Shown here piece after piece: positions 50,591 through 64,000 of a DNA stretch of 64,000 bases. How positions within the stretch are numbered: position 1 is the stretch's first letter; each line of letters begins with the position of its first letter. The translations under genes were made by a program, and so were the position numbers. Below the pieces are notes generated by a model that worked only from the letters and a program-made list of their open reading frames with translations, had not been told where the DNA came from and ran no database searches. The stretch covers positions 4,225,501 to 4,289,500 of the forward strand of contig LR746278.1 of assembly GCA_902729315.2 (NCBI GenBank). The letters are read 5' to 3'. The stretch comes from Spirodela intermedia (lineage: Eukaryota; Streptophyta; Magnoliopsida; Alismatales; Araceae).

Positions 50591-53500
50591 TTTGGAATCA
50601 GAGCCTGGTTGCGGAGACAAGACAGAAGATGCTGCACTGTGGAGATGCTACGGAAGGCAAGAGGTCGTTCGTTGCAAGCGGAGCTGTGAAAGGACCTGGA
50701 GATGTCGGATATCCAAGTACGTTCCCATCTTGAATAAGACCACTTATCAAGTGTGGGCGATGTGTATGCAACTCCACTTAGAGGCTCACAACTTAGGGGA
50801 TGCTATTGAGCCAGAGACAATAGCAAGAAAGAAGGATCGACAAGCCCTCTCTGTGATGCTCGGAGCCGTGTTAGAAGACATCTAGACACAACTTGACATC
50901 ACAAAAATGGCAAAAGAAACTTGGGAGCTTTTCAAAGCGAAATATGTGGGAGTGACCTGTCTCACGAAATCAAGACTTCAAGGTCTCAGGCGAGAATTTG
51001 AGATGCTTCAAATTGGAGATGATGAAACTGTGACAGACTTCGTCGGAAAATTGTCTTGAGTTGTCACTCAAATCAGAAATTTGGGTGAAAAGCTAGAGGA
51101 AGGTGTTGTTGTTGCTAAGCTTCTTCGAGCAACATCAGGGAGATTTGATCCAATAAAAACGTCTCTCGAGCAATTTGGCGACATCGACTCCATGCCATTT
51201 GAAGAAACAGTGGGATCTCTTAAGATCTACGAAGAGAAGCTCAAATCTCGTTAGCAAAAACAGGAGGAACAAGTCCTTTTTTCTCACGGGACTGAGAAAA
51301 CAAAGGGTAGAAATCTTTATGGCAGAGGACATGGCCAAGGTCAGGGGCGTGGCCGAGGTAGAGGATGAAGCAATGAGAGAGGCTCAGATGAAAATTGGAA
51401 GCCTCGTGACAAATCCACAATGAAATGCTTCAATTGTGATAAAATGGGGCATTATGCATTTGAATGCTATGCAAAGAAAAAGGAGGAGAAAGCTTACCTC
51501 ACGAAGACTGATGAAAAAGCCGAGTCAATGCTTCTAATGGCAACCCTACTACAAGGTGCAATGGAGACTCAAATCAAAGATGGGATGTGGTACTTAGACA
51601 CAGGTGCCACAAATCACATGACTGGAGATCGAAATCTATTTTATGAACTCACTGAATCACCCGGAAGAGTAGTGAAATTCGGTGACGGCTCCAATATCGA
51701 CATATTAGACAAAGGCAGCATTCTAGTAAGTTGTCAAGACGGAAGTAAGTTGACCCTCAACAATGTACTATATGCTCCTAGACTCAAGACTCACATTCTT
51801 AGCCTCGACCACTTAGATGATTAATGAGTCAAAATTGAGATGGAATCAGACTATCTACAATCCTCGATCAACAAAGAAGACTTTTAGTACGGGTAAATTG
51901 AAACTGATAATTAATTATCATTTTCTTGTCTCAAAAGAAGATAAGACCGAGTGGATTTAACATCGGAGGTATGGCCACCTTAATTTCAACTCTCTAAAGT
52001 CCCTTCCCAATGTTGTGTTGCCTCCACTTCAAATGCTCAAGAGTGTATGTCGAGATTGTATAGCTTCTAAACATCCTCGACATACCTTTTCCTCTACTTC
52101 ACTATTCAGAGCTAACACTCCATTAGAGCTGATTTATGGAGATCTTTGTGGCCCGATCGTGCCAAGCACATACAGAGGTAATCGATATTTCTTCCTAATT
52201 ATAGATGATTATTCCTGATTAATATGGGTTGCTTTTTTGTAGTAGAAGAGGGAAGCTCTTCAGACATTTGTGAGATTTAAAACCATGATTGAGACAGAGA
52301 AGAAAGTCAAAATCAGTATTTTCTGAACTAATAGAGGGGGGGAATTTAATTCTATGGAATTTGATTATTTCTATTCTCAACATGGAATCAAATGACATCT
52401 CATAACCCCCTACTCACCTTAACAAAATGAAATTGTTGAGAGAAAGAATAGAACCATAAAGGAAATAGTTCGATGTATGTTGAGAAGCAAGTATTTACCA
52501 CCTGAGCTATGGGGCGAAGTCGTGAACACAAGCATCTACATCCTTAATCGATCACCTACAAAGAACCTCAATGGAGTCGCACCATATGAAGTTTAGAGTG
52601 GATCTAAACCAAATGTGGCACACTTTAGAGTGTTTGGTTCACTAGCTCATGTAAAGATACTTAGACAACACTTGACCAAGCTACAAGACAGAAGTAAACC
52701 TATGGTATTCATTGGATACGAAGTGGGGACTAAACCTTATAGATGTTTCGATCATCAAGAAAATAAAGTTCACATCAGTCGCGATGTGATTTTTGAAGAA
52801 GATAGTCAATGGGAGCGGAATTCTTCTAAGAAAAAATGATGAAATAATTTGAGATGTGTGATCTAGGCCTTCCTACCTCTTATCTGGGATTGAAGTAGAA
52901 CAATTCGGAGATATGATCAGATTAAAGTAACAAAGTTATGCTCTGCGAATACTTGAACATTCTGGAATGCAAGAATGCAATCTTGCTGTCACATCACTTA
53001 AAGCTCGTTTCAAGTTCAGTAATGAAGACAAGTGTCAATAAGTTGACCCAACAAAATTCCGGAGCATAATTGGGAGCTTGAAGTATTTAGTTCACACTCG
53101 GCCTGATCTGACCTACTCCGTGGGTTATCTCAGTAGGTACATGGAAGCACCTACCATAGAGCATATGGCAACATTGAAACAGATTCTCCGATATGTTAGA
53201 GGCACTACTAATCTCGGATTACTATACAAAAAGGACACAAACTTCACTATATCAAGATATAGTGACAACGATCAGGGGGTGACACTTCTGATTAGAAAAG
53301 TACAACTAGAGTATTCTTCTTCCTTGGACCAAATCTGATAAGCTGGACATCACAAAGCATAAAATTGTTGCTCTCTCTTAATGTGAAGCTGAATATGTGG
53401 CAGCCACTACAGTAACTTATCAAGGAATTTGATTGGGAAGACTCGTCGGCGAACTGATGATGAGAAAACCAACTGTGGTAAAATTATTTATCGACAACAA

Positions 53501-53741
53501 AGTCAACAATTGCATTGTCCAAGAATCTAGTTTACCACAATAGATCGAAACACATTGATATACGTTGTCATTTCATTCGATCTTACTTTGAAGATAAACT
53601 AACTGAAGTGGAACACATCGTCACAGCAGAATAGATAGTTGACATACTCACGAAAGCATTGAGAAAAACTTGTTTCGATGAACTTCACCAGACACTGAGC
53701 ATGTTTGAAGACGGCAGAAATACTAGGCTTAGAGGGGGGAT

Positions 53742-54096
53742 TGATGGCGTTAAGCCCAGTCAAGAAACAAGAGCGTGAAGATTGCCAGAAACAAGGCGAC
53801 ACTCCGACAGTTTCTCCAGCGAAGACTATTTCAAATTGTTTATTATTTCTTAAGTTTTGTTGTTTTTAATCTTGTGTCCATCTCTTCTAAGTTATAGGCT
53901 GAGATGAAAGCTACATGGAAAACGTGACCCCACGAATCGTAACTGTCTTTAACGACCGTTACTCTCACTCTATCCTATAAATTGTACTCAACATATTCGA
54001 TGAAATGCAAGAAGTAGAGAGGCTGCTTTGTTTTCTTTGAAAACATTCATCCCTTGATCCTTTCTCATTCTCTCTTCAGATCCTTTAATCCCAACA
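53742..54096 (+). repeat. 3' LTR of the copia element
   Basis: Begins TGATGGCGTTAAGCC after the polypurine tract and ends CCCAACA. Similar in length to the 5' LTR, with many substitutions and small indels, so by eye the insertion is old. The flanking 5 bp (GAGCG left, TACAT right) do not match as a target-site duplication. Confidence 0.9.
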
Positions 54097-54260
54097 TACA
54101 TGGCAACATTCTATGAACTATGTTAAATCTGGTGTGTTCCTCTATTCTCACCTCTCCCTCTTCTCTCTCTTGTGTTTTGCATCATTCTTCTGCGATGTAG
54201 GAGCAGGAACGAGGATGCTTTCTTCCCGTAACAAGGGGAGGTGAGGGAGGGAAGGGGGAA

Positions 54261-54262
<2 letters not shown>

Positions 54263-54305
<43 letters not shown>

Positions 54306-54327
54306 GGGAGAGAGAGGGAGAGAGAGT
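54263..54327. repeat. (GA)n with GGGAGA interruptions
   Basis: Long purine microsatellite about 170 bp beyond the 3' LTR. Confidence 0.93.
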
Positions 54328-55581
54328 TAAACTTGTACAGAGGAGAATTCGGACATCTAAACTACCTGCTAGACTAACATGACATAAGACCTAGAACAAA
54401 TCAACTATTTGAGAAATCTCACTCGTTCATAATCCTTGCCGCACCCCACACCCCACACCGGGAGATTTGCTCATTGGGAAGATGGGGATCCAGCGGTGGT
54501 ATGGGAGAACGACGTTTCTTTTCCCTTTTCAATGCAAGAGTATTCTGACATCCATATGTGTCGTATTAAACTTTACTGTCTGTCACCTAAAACATACAAC
54601 CTTAAGAGGTGAGAATCCTGGAATTTGATACCACGTCAAAATAATGCAAGATCAAATTTTAACCTTGGTACCGAATAAATACAACCTATCTGCTTAATTA
54701 CATGATATTTTGATTCCTTTGAATCTGATACTTTGATCGATGAGATACTGGAATCAATGCCCGTTATGTGAGATCGCTCAGAAACTTCCCGGGAATCACA
54801 GATCAAAAACAATGCATCGGACATGATTTGTATCTTCTGATCAAATTTAATAAATTCTATTAAATTTGATAGCTATGTGTGTGAGATAGGCTCTCTGTTG
54901 CCCCGTATATGTAGGGTCATCAAATCTGTACGGAAACATCAGATCCAGCTGTGATTTAAAACCAAACTTTTAATAAAAAATCTATAAACGCAGCCAGCAC
55001 AGTTGGCATCAACGAAATTCATACTGTTGACTTGTCCTTTTACGTTTTCAGGGAAATGGCGTCCACCTCAACCTGTCGTTATTCAATATTCTTCAACATT
55101 CTTGCTACCTCTCGCATCCTCGGTAGAACATCTTTTCTATAGCTAGTGGGGACAGTTGCTTACCGTGTTCCGGCGGGGGGGAGAGAGAGAGAGGGAAAGC
55201 CTTACCAATAATCACTTTGTAAATATTTGAATCTGGTTCTGACATATTTTGACTAACCCTACGAAGTCATCCCTTTCTTATTTTTCGTCCATAAGGTTTT
55301 TCCGGGTCAACTTTCGAATTCTCTTGATACAACTACCCCAACTACGAAGAGGCATTACCTTGTATTTTCAGTACTTCAAGGCCAGACTCTGGTAAAATCT
55401 CCAACCTGGCCGGGGAATTATAATTGGCACGGTTATTCTCCACTTCCTTGGCCCAGTGACTCTTACATATGTTTCTTCGTAAAGGATCGAAAGTGATAAT
55501 AAATGTGAAATAAGAGAAATTGCAATCCAAATTTGATGGTTATCGTGACCTAGAGGTGTGCACAATTGTCCATAAGGACTG

Positions 55582-55586
<5 letters not shown>

Positions 55587-55641
<55 letters not shown>
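55587..55641. repeat. (GA)n microsatellite, the longest in the window
   Basis: About 55 bp of GA, just past the 3' end of the peroxidase pseudogene. Confidence 0.95.
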
Positions 55642-55643
<2 letters not shown>

Positions 55644-55661
55644 AAACCAAACCCTTCCACC

Positions 55662-56995
<1,334 letters not shown>

Positions 56996-59900
56996 GTCTT
57001 TTAGGTAACGGACAGGAAGGCTCTGAGGAATGCGGATGGGAATGTCTCTCTCCCTTGTTCCTCAGTTCCTTTATAGTAGTCCTGGAACCTCAGAAACTGA
57101 AGGCAGATCCGAAATATTAAGCTTCAGAGATTCTTTAGTAGGATAGGAGATGTGGTGGGTAGAGTATCTTGTTGGAGATGGAGACGGCAGCAATAAGCTT
57201 ATAGGACAAGCATCCGGCCATTAGTTGAGCATGGGGGTTTCAGAGGGAGAACAATTCAGCCAAGAGCTGCTCCGCTAGTGGCTGTCAATCGAGACCGCGT
57301 CGTGTTGACTCACCAAATCCCTCGAGCTCCCCAACTCCCACCCCGACTGTCTGAGAAGAAGGCAACACCAGCTTCATGCGCCGGACCTTCCCGGAAGAGA
57401 CGGCAACGCTGTTGCCGCTGCCGGCGAGTTCTAAGGATCTGAGAGTGATAATGGAACTCGGTAAACTCGTAGTTAAAGAGCCTGAAGTTCTATCTTCTAT
57501 TATTGAGTGAGCATAACTAAAGGTAATTTAATACTCACATTTTCGCTCTCCCTCTGGTAAATCCGCTTCCCACTTAATCCCCCCAGTCTCCTACCCCCCT
57601 CCGGCCCCAAATCTGGATGATGATTGATCTTATCCATGGTATCAAATCCAAGTCATCATGGAGAGCCGCCCTCCTCCTCCTAAGCTTTCCACGGCTTTTT
57701 GTCGGCGGCCGAGGAACGAGAGACGGGTCTAGGTTCCTACGCACCTGACTAGGGTACAGTTTGATGTTTGAATTATTTCAATTAATTTAATAACGTAGGG
57801 TACAGTTTTTTATGTGCACGTTTAATATTAAATGGAGTACAATCACGTGCTCCGTCATGACTTCCAACAGTCAAAGATCTGAGGATGATTTCCAATGACA
57901 TCTAATAACAGCCTTGACCCAGACTGTCCGCGGGCTCAATCTCCATCAGAGGAAAGCCCGAGGAAACGCCCTCGAGGGCTAACCAATATAGAAGTGAGGC
58001 CGCCGGTAGATAGGGCATAGGCTGCCAACGAGGACTTTCAGCTTCTATTCTGTACGATATCAAAGAACAAACTTAACTATAAAGGCAATAACATATCAAA
58101 CATGAGAGTCATTATACACATGGATATATAGATATAGAGAGGGAGAGAACTATACGAGTGAATGTAAGCGAGCTATATGATAAGAAAACTATATCCTAAA
58201 TATTTATTTTGTACCATATAACAAACAAGAACTGCCTAGACCCACTTACAAATATTAAACTTGAGACATTTCGCCAATGATAGAGAGAGTGATTGTAGTT
58301 ATGTGAAGAAACTTATTATAACAAATTTGAAATTTATACTTACCACAGCTCTAATTGGTGTAAATAAAGACAAAAAGATTAACCACGAATCATTATCGAA
58401 ACCTATGTGAGTCAATATAAGACGGTCATATTATATAGTGAAACAATCTTTGTAGTTCTGTTTTGTATCACATTGAAAAGCCCAAAACTCGCTTAGATGT
58501 GGAATGAGTTGGGATTGAGTGGACTTATTTCCTTCATGAAATAGATTCTGCTGGGCCAGAGCCACGTAACTTACTCTTTCTGAGTTGGGGAGTTGGAGAA
58601 CTTGAAAGTTACCTGTGACTAACCTTTCTATGTTTCTGATATGCATGCCACAGTGGTCTTCTGATTTTTTTGTGGTAGTGAAGTTGTGTAAGCAATCCAA
58701 TTGGTGCCATTCAATCACCACTTCCCATTTAGTGACGATCTATGACTTCAAGAGAAGAATTAAATACGGTATCTAGAGTCTACACCTAGTCTATATTAAT
58801 TTTCTAAAAATAAGGTCTCTTCTTTTTCCATATATGAGTCAATGTGAGGAAGAATTTCACTCAAAATTCAATAATTTACAATGTTCCCACCTTGATGCCA
58901 ATCATAACTATTTAATGTACTAACAGGCTTGGTAGACTCATAGTAGAGAGAAAACAACATCTCAAGGGAGGCAATGACAAGAGAAGCAGATCTTAAAAAA
59001 CCAAATAAAGTGTTCAATTCTTAAATCTCTCATATATTACATTGCCTCCTCATATGTCAGGAATGGTGGATCAAATTCTACCTTAACAATCTAATCTCGT
59101 AAGTAGATGCTCTTTAGGAGTTTCCTGAATAGAACTATTGAGTGGCATATTAACGCATGCCTCTTTTGCATGACACAATTTTGGCATATTTTCTCTTGTA
59201 AAAGTAGATTGATTGTTTGTACCTATAAATGTTAATGTTTTCTAGGCTTAGGTTGAGTCTAGTATAACCATCTTCTTCAACTCTTTGAAGTCATGCTTGT
59301 TTTAGTACGTCTCTGGGTGCTTTCTAATTTTATATATGTGCCTATTTGCATCCCATTGATTGCTAGTATTTTATTTGATTGTTACTTATCTAATTATGGA
59401 GTGGGAATTTTTATCTTTAGAACTATTACTTTTGATGCTAAAAAAGCATATTTTTGTGCACAATCTAAATTTTAATTTGTTAGAAGTTTTCATAAATGAT
59501 TTGAAGTACTAACTAAAATGTTTAAATTTTTTATTTTAATTTGATGAACTCTTAGATAATGAGATGAAAATTATTGAAACATAGATGATAATAATGGATT
59601 ATTAATCAGAAATTTTTTCTTTCTATATGATTGTTCAAATATTTCAACAATTTTTAAGCCATTTGAATTGTGTAAGTTATGAGCACGTCTCTAGAATTAT
59701 GATCCTAGAAACAGTAAAAAATGTAACTTTACGTTTATCCACCTTTGTAGGGCTATAGCCTTGAACATTTATAACAGCTTTAGGCTCTTATAGTGAAGAA
59801 CTTCTATTAACATCTCCTTAGAGAAAAGATACCAATTTCTTGAAAACTATGAAAGATTGTTATTCATTTAATAGGCTTCACCATTGACTTATCTAATAAC

Positions 59901-62900
59901 AAATCTACATTTTAAACTTGTAATTTATTTATAATAGTATATTATCTCCACTGTTTTTGGAGCTTATATTTACCAAACTATCTCATGAGTTGTGGCACTT
60001 AATTTAGCTTGATAGGATAAATAATCATCTTTAGTTGTTGGTTTTGTGAAGTGTGATAGAATTATGAATCTACTTTCCATATAGTTACTATGTAAGCTTT
60101 TTTGGTCTAAAGCTAGAAAAAAATAGTAATCTTTTGTTGAAAATGTTAGAAGAAGGGTTGTTCAGATATTTTATCTCACGACACAAGCATACTTGTGTCT
60201 AATGAATATTTATCTCCATGATCATACTATGTAGATTCTAATAATATTACATTAAACATGTCAAAATTAACCTTTTGAGTCTATTCAACTTTATCTAACT
60301 TTTAAAACAGTCTATTCAATCTGCATCTCTCTCTACTTTCATACTCTTTCTTACTTGACCAAGGATTTGGTTGCATTGTAACTTCCAATTAGTTACCAAT
60401 GAATTAGGTCACAATGTCCTCATGATTATTTTACCACTTCCTTTTCTTTTCCATTCTATGTTAGATATGGTGATGGATGTATACGTTCCCAAATGCATAC
60501 ATCATGGTTATTTTCAGTTGAAGATCATTCACTCCTAGTTATGAAAGTTCAATCTATGCCTAATTTTAGTCTTGCCATGCAATTAAATAATTTATCCTTC
60601 CTGAACATGGTGAATGGAAACTTTTTAATACACTTTTTAACTATCATGATATGTTTATGTTGTCTCCAAACCTCACTTTTGACCGAAAGTGAATTCATTA
60701 GAAGAAATACTTTATGAAGAAGCATGGATGGGATTTAATTGTTGACCACATTTTCAACTAGATAAATGACAAATTAGTATTAAATTATATCATTTCAGAG
60801 CTTACGCTACTCTAAAATTGTGATTAGGATATTAAAAAAAGTTATCAATTTACTTCAAGTTTTGAACACTTCTGGAGTATAGGAATTTTATGATTAGTTG
60901 AAGCACCAAGAGGAGGGTAATTGTGATTTCTAAAAAGTTATGCAATATTTTTAATCCTAAATTAACTTACTACATAAGTTGGTTTGTGTTGACACAAGTA
61001 ATGTATGTTTTAATTGAAAGGGATTATGTGTCAACACATGTGTTAATTCATGTTTGCAAAAATAAGACCTTTTAGCACCCTCACTAACAATGCATAACTT
61101 TTATACTTGTTGGCCTCTCACCTGGCTACTTCTAATTTTTTAGCATCTCATCCTCTAGATTTTGATTATTCATCTCTAGATAGATACACACTAAACTTAG
61201 TGAGATCAGCATCCCAGGTCTTAAGTTTCTCTTTGCAAAGACCTTTCAACATATTATTCTTTTTGGGGCCAAAAAGAATCAAGCACCTCATGCCTTTCTC
61301 AAAACTAATTTCCTCTCACAACTCTATTGCCTCAAAGCCTGATGGAGAGCAATAATTCTAGTTGTATAGGCGTGAAGAAGTCAATTCAGAGCACTAAGTC
61401 TTCTCTTACAAGTTGGTATTCTTTTTGTAATAATTTCTCATTTTTTTCTCTTCTAATGTTTAAGATGGCATGCTAGAGTCTTACTATGTACACAATTTCT
61501 ACATATCAATTGTGTAGTCTTCTGCTGTGTCACTATCAAGATAATGTTTCTAAACTTGAATCTTTGATCTATTCTTTATTTTTCGTTGATTAGATATTTA
61601 TAACAACTTGCAAAGTATATATAAAATTACATAGAAATAATATATAAAAATTAAACACTACACCATAATGATTAGATGGTCATGAGTATAATTTGTATGA
61701 AATGTTCTATGTTCTATGTTGTAATATATATTGCATGTGTCAACACATGTCATATGATCCTATGTGAAATATAATTAATATTTATCTATAGTTCTTTCTT
61801 CAATTAGTAATGTCTTATTTTAAAATATTCCTATGAGAGAAAATAACTTAATCTCAAGGCTGAAAACTTAAAATTTAGATGCTAGAACAAAAATCGTAAT
61901 ACTTGGCCTAATAATTCAATATATGATTAATACGATCAGATCATCGAATATAAAATGTTATCTTCACATCAAATATAAGTAAAATACATAAATCAAAACT
62001 CAATTTCTCTTCTCTTGATTTAAAATATGAATCAATGATTTCAATAAATTTTCATTTGTAATGATCAAAATCAAGGGCATCAACAAGGTCAACCATATAA
62101 GATATTTTGGGTCACTCTCTATCAAGCTTTTTGCATTCTCAACTACTTTGACCACATTGGCCTACTAAATTTCTACCCTCACCCACTCCAAGGGTGAAGG
62201 CAAATCTCATTGTCATCTCATTCATCTTTATTAACTATTTCTCCACAACTTGTGGGCATTGGCTTCAATGAGTTATTCCTACATCTTCTGAATACTTTAA
62301 GTTTGATTTACTTAGCATGACCAAAAATTGAGTATTATGACACAATATTATTAGAGGGTACAAATCTAGTTTCTTTCCAAATAGAAGAAGGCATTTCTTG
62401 TCTTTAAATACATGAAGAGGATAACCTACATGTGCAGTTCACAAATACTTGCTGATTGTTGTTTGCGTCAGACTTGGCATAGATCTCTATAACATGCTTT
62501 CACAACATTTTCTGCACTTGTCACCTAAAGCTTGACTCCAATTGTCTCATCCATGCTTTTGAAATGTCACCTTGTTATTCCACTTAGTACCTAGTTTACA
62601 TTGTCCTTGCAGTAGTCACATATATCTGTCAAGTATTCCCCTCCAACTAAGTGTGAGTTCTTCAGATGCCCCTCCACACTTGCCATGTCATAACTTGGAT
62701 ATGGACAACTCTACAACAGCCAGGCTTGCATGGATGCATGTCTCTTGTCGAGTCACACTCTTACGCAAGTCAATTGTGGCATCACACAACATGTGTGCAT
62801 GCCACAGCTCAATGCAGAATGTTCAATAACCCTATAACAATATAAGGACCTCAAGTATAGGTTTTAAACATATTGGTGCTCTCACAAGAAGGCTTTGGCA

Positions 62901-63731
62901 ATATTGAGAGGGAACAAGGAAAGAGCTTGCTGTGAAATAAAACTAAAGTGTTATAAACATCACTAGTGGATCAAAATCGTAATATGTGAAATCAATATAA
63001 AGAAGATGAAAATTTTGAATCCAAATGAAAAGGCACTAAAAATTGAACACCAAGACTTGCGTGCTTTGGAGAAATCATCCTAAATATGCAAAGAGAGCTG
63101 AAATATTTCTTTGAAAAAATAATAAATGGAAAGAGTGCCTTACAAAATATATGGATATCCTTTTTTCTTTCAATGCATAATGTCTTCCTCTTCAAGTAGA
63201 AAAGAAAGGCTAAAAATAGAAGAAGTAGAATCCTCCTCTTCTCTCACTAGCCCAACATCTTCTTTCACCCTTCTCACTCTACGACTCTTCCCAACTCTCA
63301 CTAATCCATAGGATACCTTTTCCTGCATCCCTCTCCTGGAGGAAAAGGAGGGAGAGAAACCAAGAGAGAGAATGAGGGCGGTTATAGCACGCCCTGTTGT
63401 TTCTTGGGCCGTTTATAACGCCCCACTAGTTAAATGAGTCAAGAAACAACAGGAGCCCTCTTCACTAGAGATAGATAGATATGAACATAAATATGCCTTA
63501 GATGAATAAAGAGAAAGAATTGGCAAATTGATTACCGAATTTGGATTGACGAGCTTGATCACTCATTATTGATTGCGGGATGATTGGATCATACAAATTT
63601 ATTCAATGTTTGGGGCTGTCGCCATGGGAGGAGATATTGCTAATGATTTGGGTCCAGCAAATCAGCGTGCGTGGTTTGATTTTGGCCCTTTGCAGTGCAA
63701 TTTGGGTGGGGAGGAAGCAGGAGAAGATTGC
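56996..63731. other. AT-rich intergenic region without recognised genes
   Basis: From the 5' flank of the peroxidase pseudogene to the ubiquitin-like gene. Sequence near 57500-57660 ends in a copia primer-site-like TGGTATCAAATCC and may be an LTR relic. From 58 kb on it is AT-rich with short, unrecognised open frames. A 14-bp inverted repeat lies at 63393-63453. I see no supportable gene. Confidence 0.55.
63393..63453. repeat. 14-bp perfect inverted repeat
   Basis: CCTGTTGTTTCTTG (63393-63406) and CAAGAAACAACAGG (63440-63453) are exact reverse complements separated by 33 bp. Confidence 0.9.
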
Positions 63732-64000
63732 TCAGGAGCCGGAGGTGACGCTGCCATTGAAGATCTCGATGGTGTCCCCATGGCGGACGTCGTGCCAGCG
63801 AAAGGAGCGGTCCTCGTCCATCACGTTCTGCCTGTAGATGAAGAAGTAACCCTCAGCCGGGAGATTGACCTGCTGCTTCTCCTGCAGCCTTATCAGCTCC
63901 CTCCTCAGCTCCTTGACGTTCTCCCACCCATTGACTTCAACTGCTATCTTCTTCGTTCCGCATTTGGGCAGCACCATTACCCTAAGCCGCTTTGCAGACG
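63732..64000 (-). CDS. Ubiquitin-like domain protein, 5'-partial
   Basis: The minus-strand reading frame is open from the window edge to a stop at 63732. The visible sequence reads RLRVMVLPKCGTKKIAVEVN, then VKELRRELIRLQEKQQVNLP, then GYFFIYRQNVMDEDRSFRWH and GDTIEIFNGSV. It fits a beta-grasp ubiquitin-like fold: a first beta hairpin, a helix, and a terminal GDTI(E)-type strand as in ubiquitin-domain proteins. There is no terminal di-Gly in the visible part, so it is unlikely to be a processed modifier. A Met at 63977 could be a start, but the fold's first strand appears to begin before it, so the gene probably continues beyond the window. Which plant UBL protein this is I cannot say. Confidence 0.68.
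   Translation of the reverse strand, partial: SAKRLRVMVLPKCGTKKIAVEVNGWENVKELRRELIRLQEKQQVNLPAEGYFFIYRQNVMDEDRSFRWHDVRHGDTIEIFNGSVTSGS

Larger units (their letters stand above)
50235..54096 (+). mobile_element. Defective Ty1/copia retrotransposon, 3.9 kb
   Basis: The two LTRs flank an internal region with a primer-binding site (TTTGGAATCAGAGCC after 50590) and a polypurine tract (AGAGGGGGGA at 53731-53740). Decayed coding sequence in order on the plus strand: gag (about 50630-51420); CCHC knuckle CFNCDKMGHYAFEC (51426-51470); protease WYLDTGATNHMTGD (about 51587); integrase with YGDLCGP, TNRGGEF and VERKNRT (about 51970-52840); then directly late RT/RNase H sequence (FRSIIGSLKYLVHTRPDL, about 53060-53300). 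Most of the RT domain, including the YVDD region, is missing. Many stop codons lie in every domain, so it cannot move by itself. It lies between the second peroxidase and the peroxidase pseudogene. Confidence 0.93.
54097..55661. other. Intergenic region
   Basis: Between the copia element and the peroxidase pseudogene. It contains GA/GGGAGA repeats at 54263-54327, a short GA run near 55180, and a long (GA)n at 55587-55641. No gene recognised. Confidence 0.6.

Noticed and set aside
57500-57670. Possible copia LTR end with primer-site-like TGGTATCAAATCC
   Set aside because: Only one short motif; no second LTR or coding relic found nearby, so not listed as an element.

Overview
This is nuclear DNA from a flowering plant. 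All the recognisable genes are plant families, most are split by GT-AG introns, and there are two decayed Ty1/copia retroelements. Many coding exons are strongly G/C-biased at third positions, and (GA)n/(CT)n tracts occur throughout; this fits a monocot better than a eudicot, but I cannot name the species. I saw no bacterial, organellar, tRNA, rRNA or CRISPR sequence.

Layout. 0-9.2 kb (+): the 3' three quarters of an ATXR3/SDG2-type SET-domain H3K4 methyltransferase, 18 exons, 5' end outside the window. 10.2-11.7 kb (-): a two-exon C2H2 zinc-finger protein with the plant PARP-like C-terminal region. 12.9-13.9 kb (+): a single-exon GeBP-type transcription regulator, followed by a three-copy tandem repeat. 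15.5-17.0 kb (+): a DUF1218 four-helix membrane protein. 17.2-23.3 kb: an AT-rich fossil copia element, apparently split by another insertion. 24.4-26.0 kb (-): a TauE/SafE-type membrane exporter. 27.7-30.8 kb (-): a complete cysteine-rich receptor-like kinase. 32.7-37.7 kb (-): an ATG18f/g/h-type autophagy beta-propeller with a BCAS3 region. 41.9-42.5 kb (-): an NDR1/HIN1-like (LEA_2) protein. 43.4-57.0 kb: a cluster of three class III peroxidases, two apparently intact and one a pseudogene with four lesions, with a 3.9-kb copia element (RT mostly deleted) between the second and third. 57-63.7 kb: AT-rich sequence in which I found no gene. 63.7-64 kb (-): the 3' end of a ubiquitin-like-domain gene.

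Functionally, the peroxidases, the receptor kinase and the NDR1/HIN1-like gene belong to cell-wall and defence families, while ATXR3, GeBP and the zinc-finger protein are nuclear regulators. Nothing suggests that they form one pathway; this looks like ordinary plant gene neighbourhood plus a local peroxidase family expansion. I did not find a convincing undescribed system. The observations most worth a second look are the peroxidase pseudogene and its alternative start, a perfect 20-bp hairpin in the SET-domain intron, W-box-containing tandem repeats upstream of the receptor kinase, and the frame-preserving tandem repeat after the GeBP gene.
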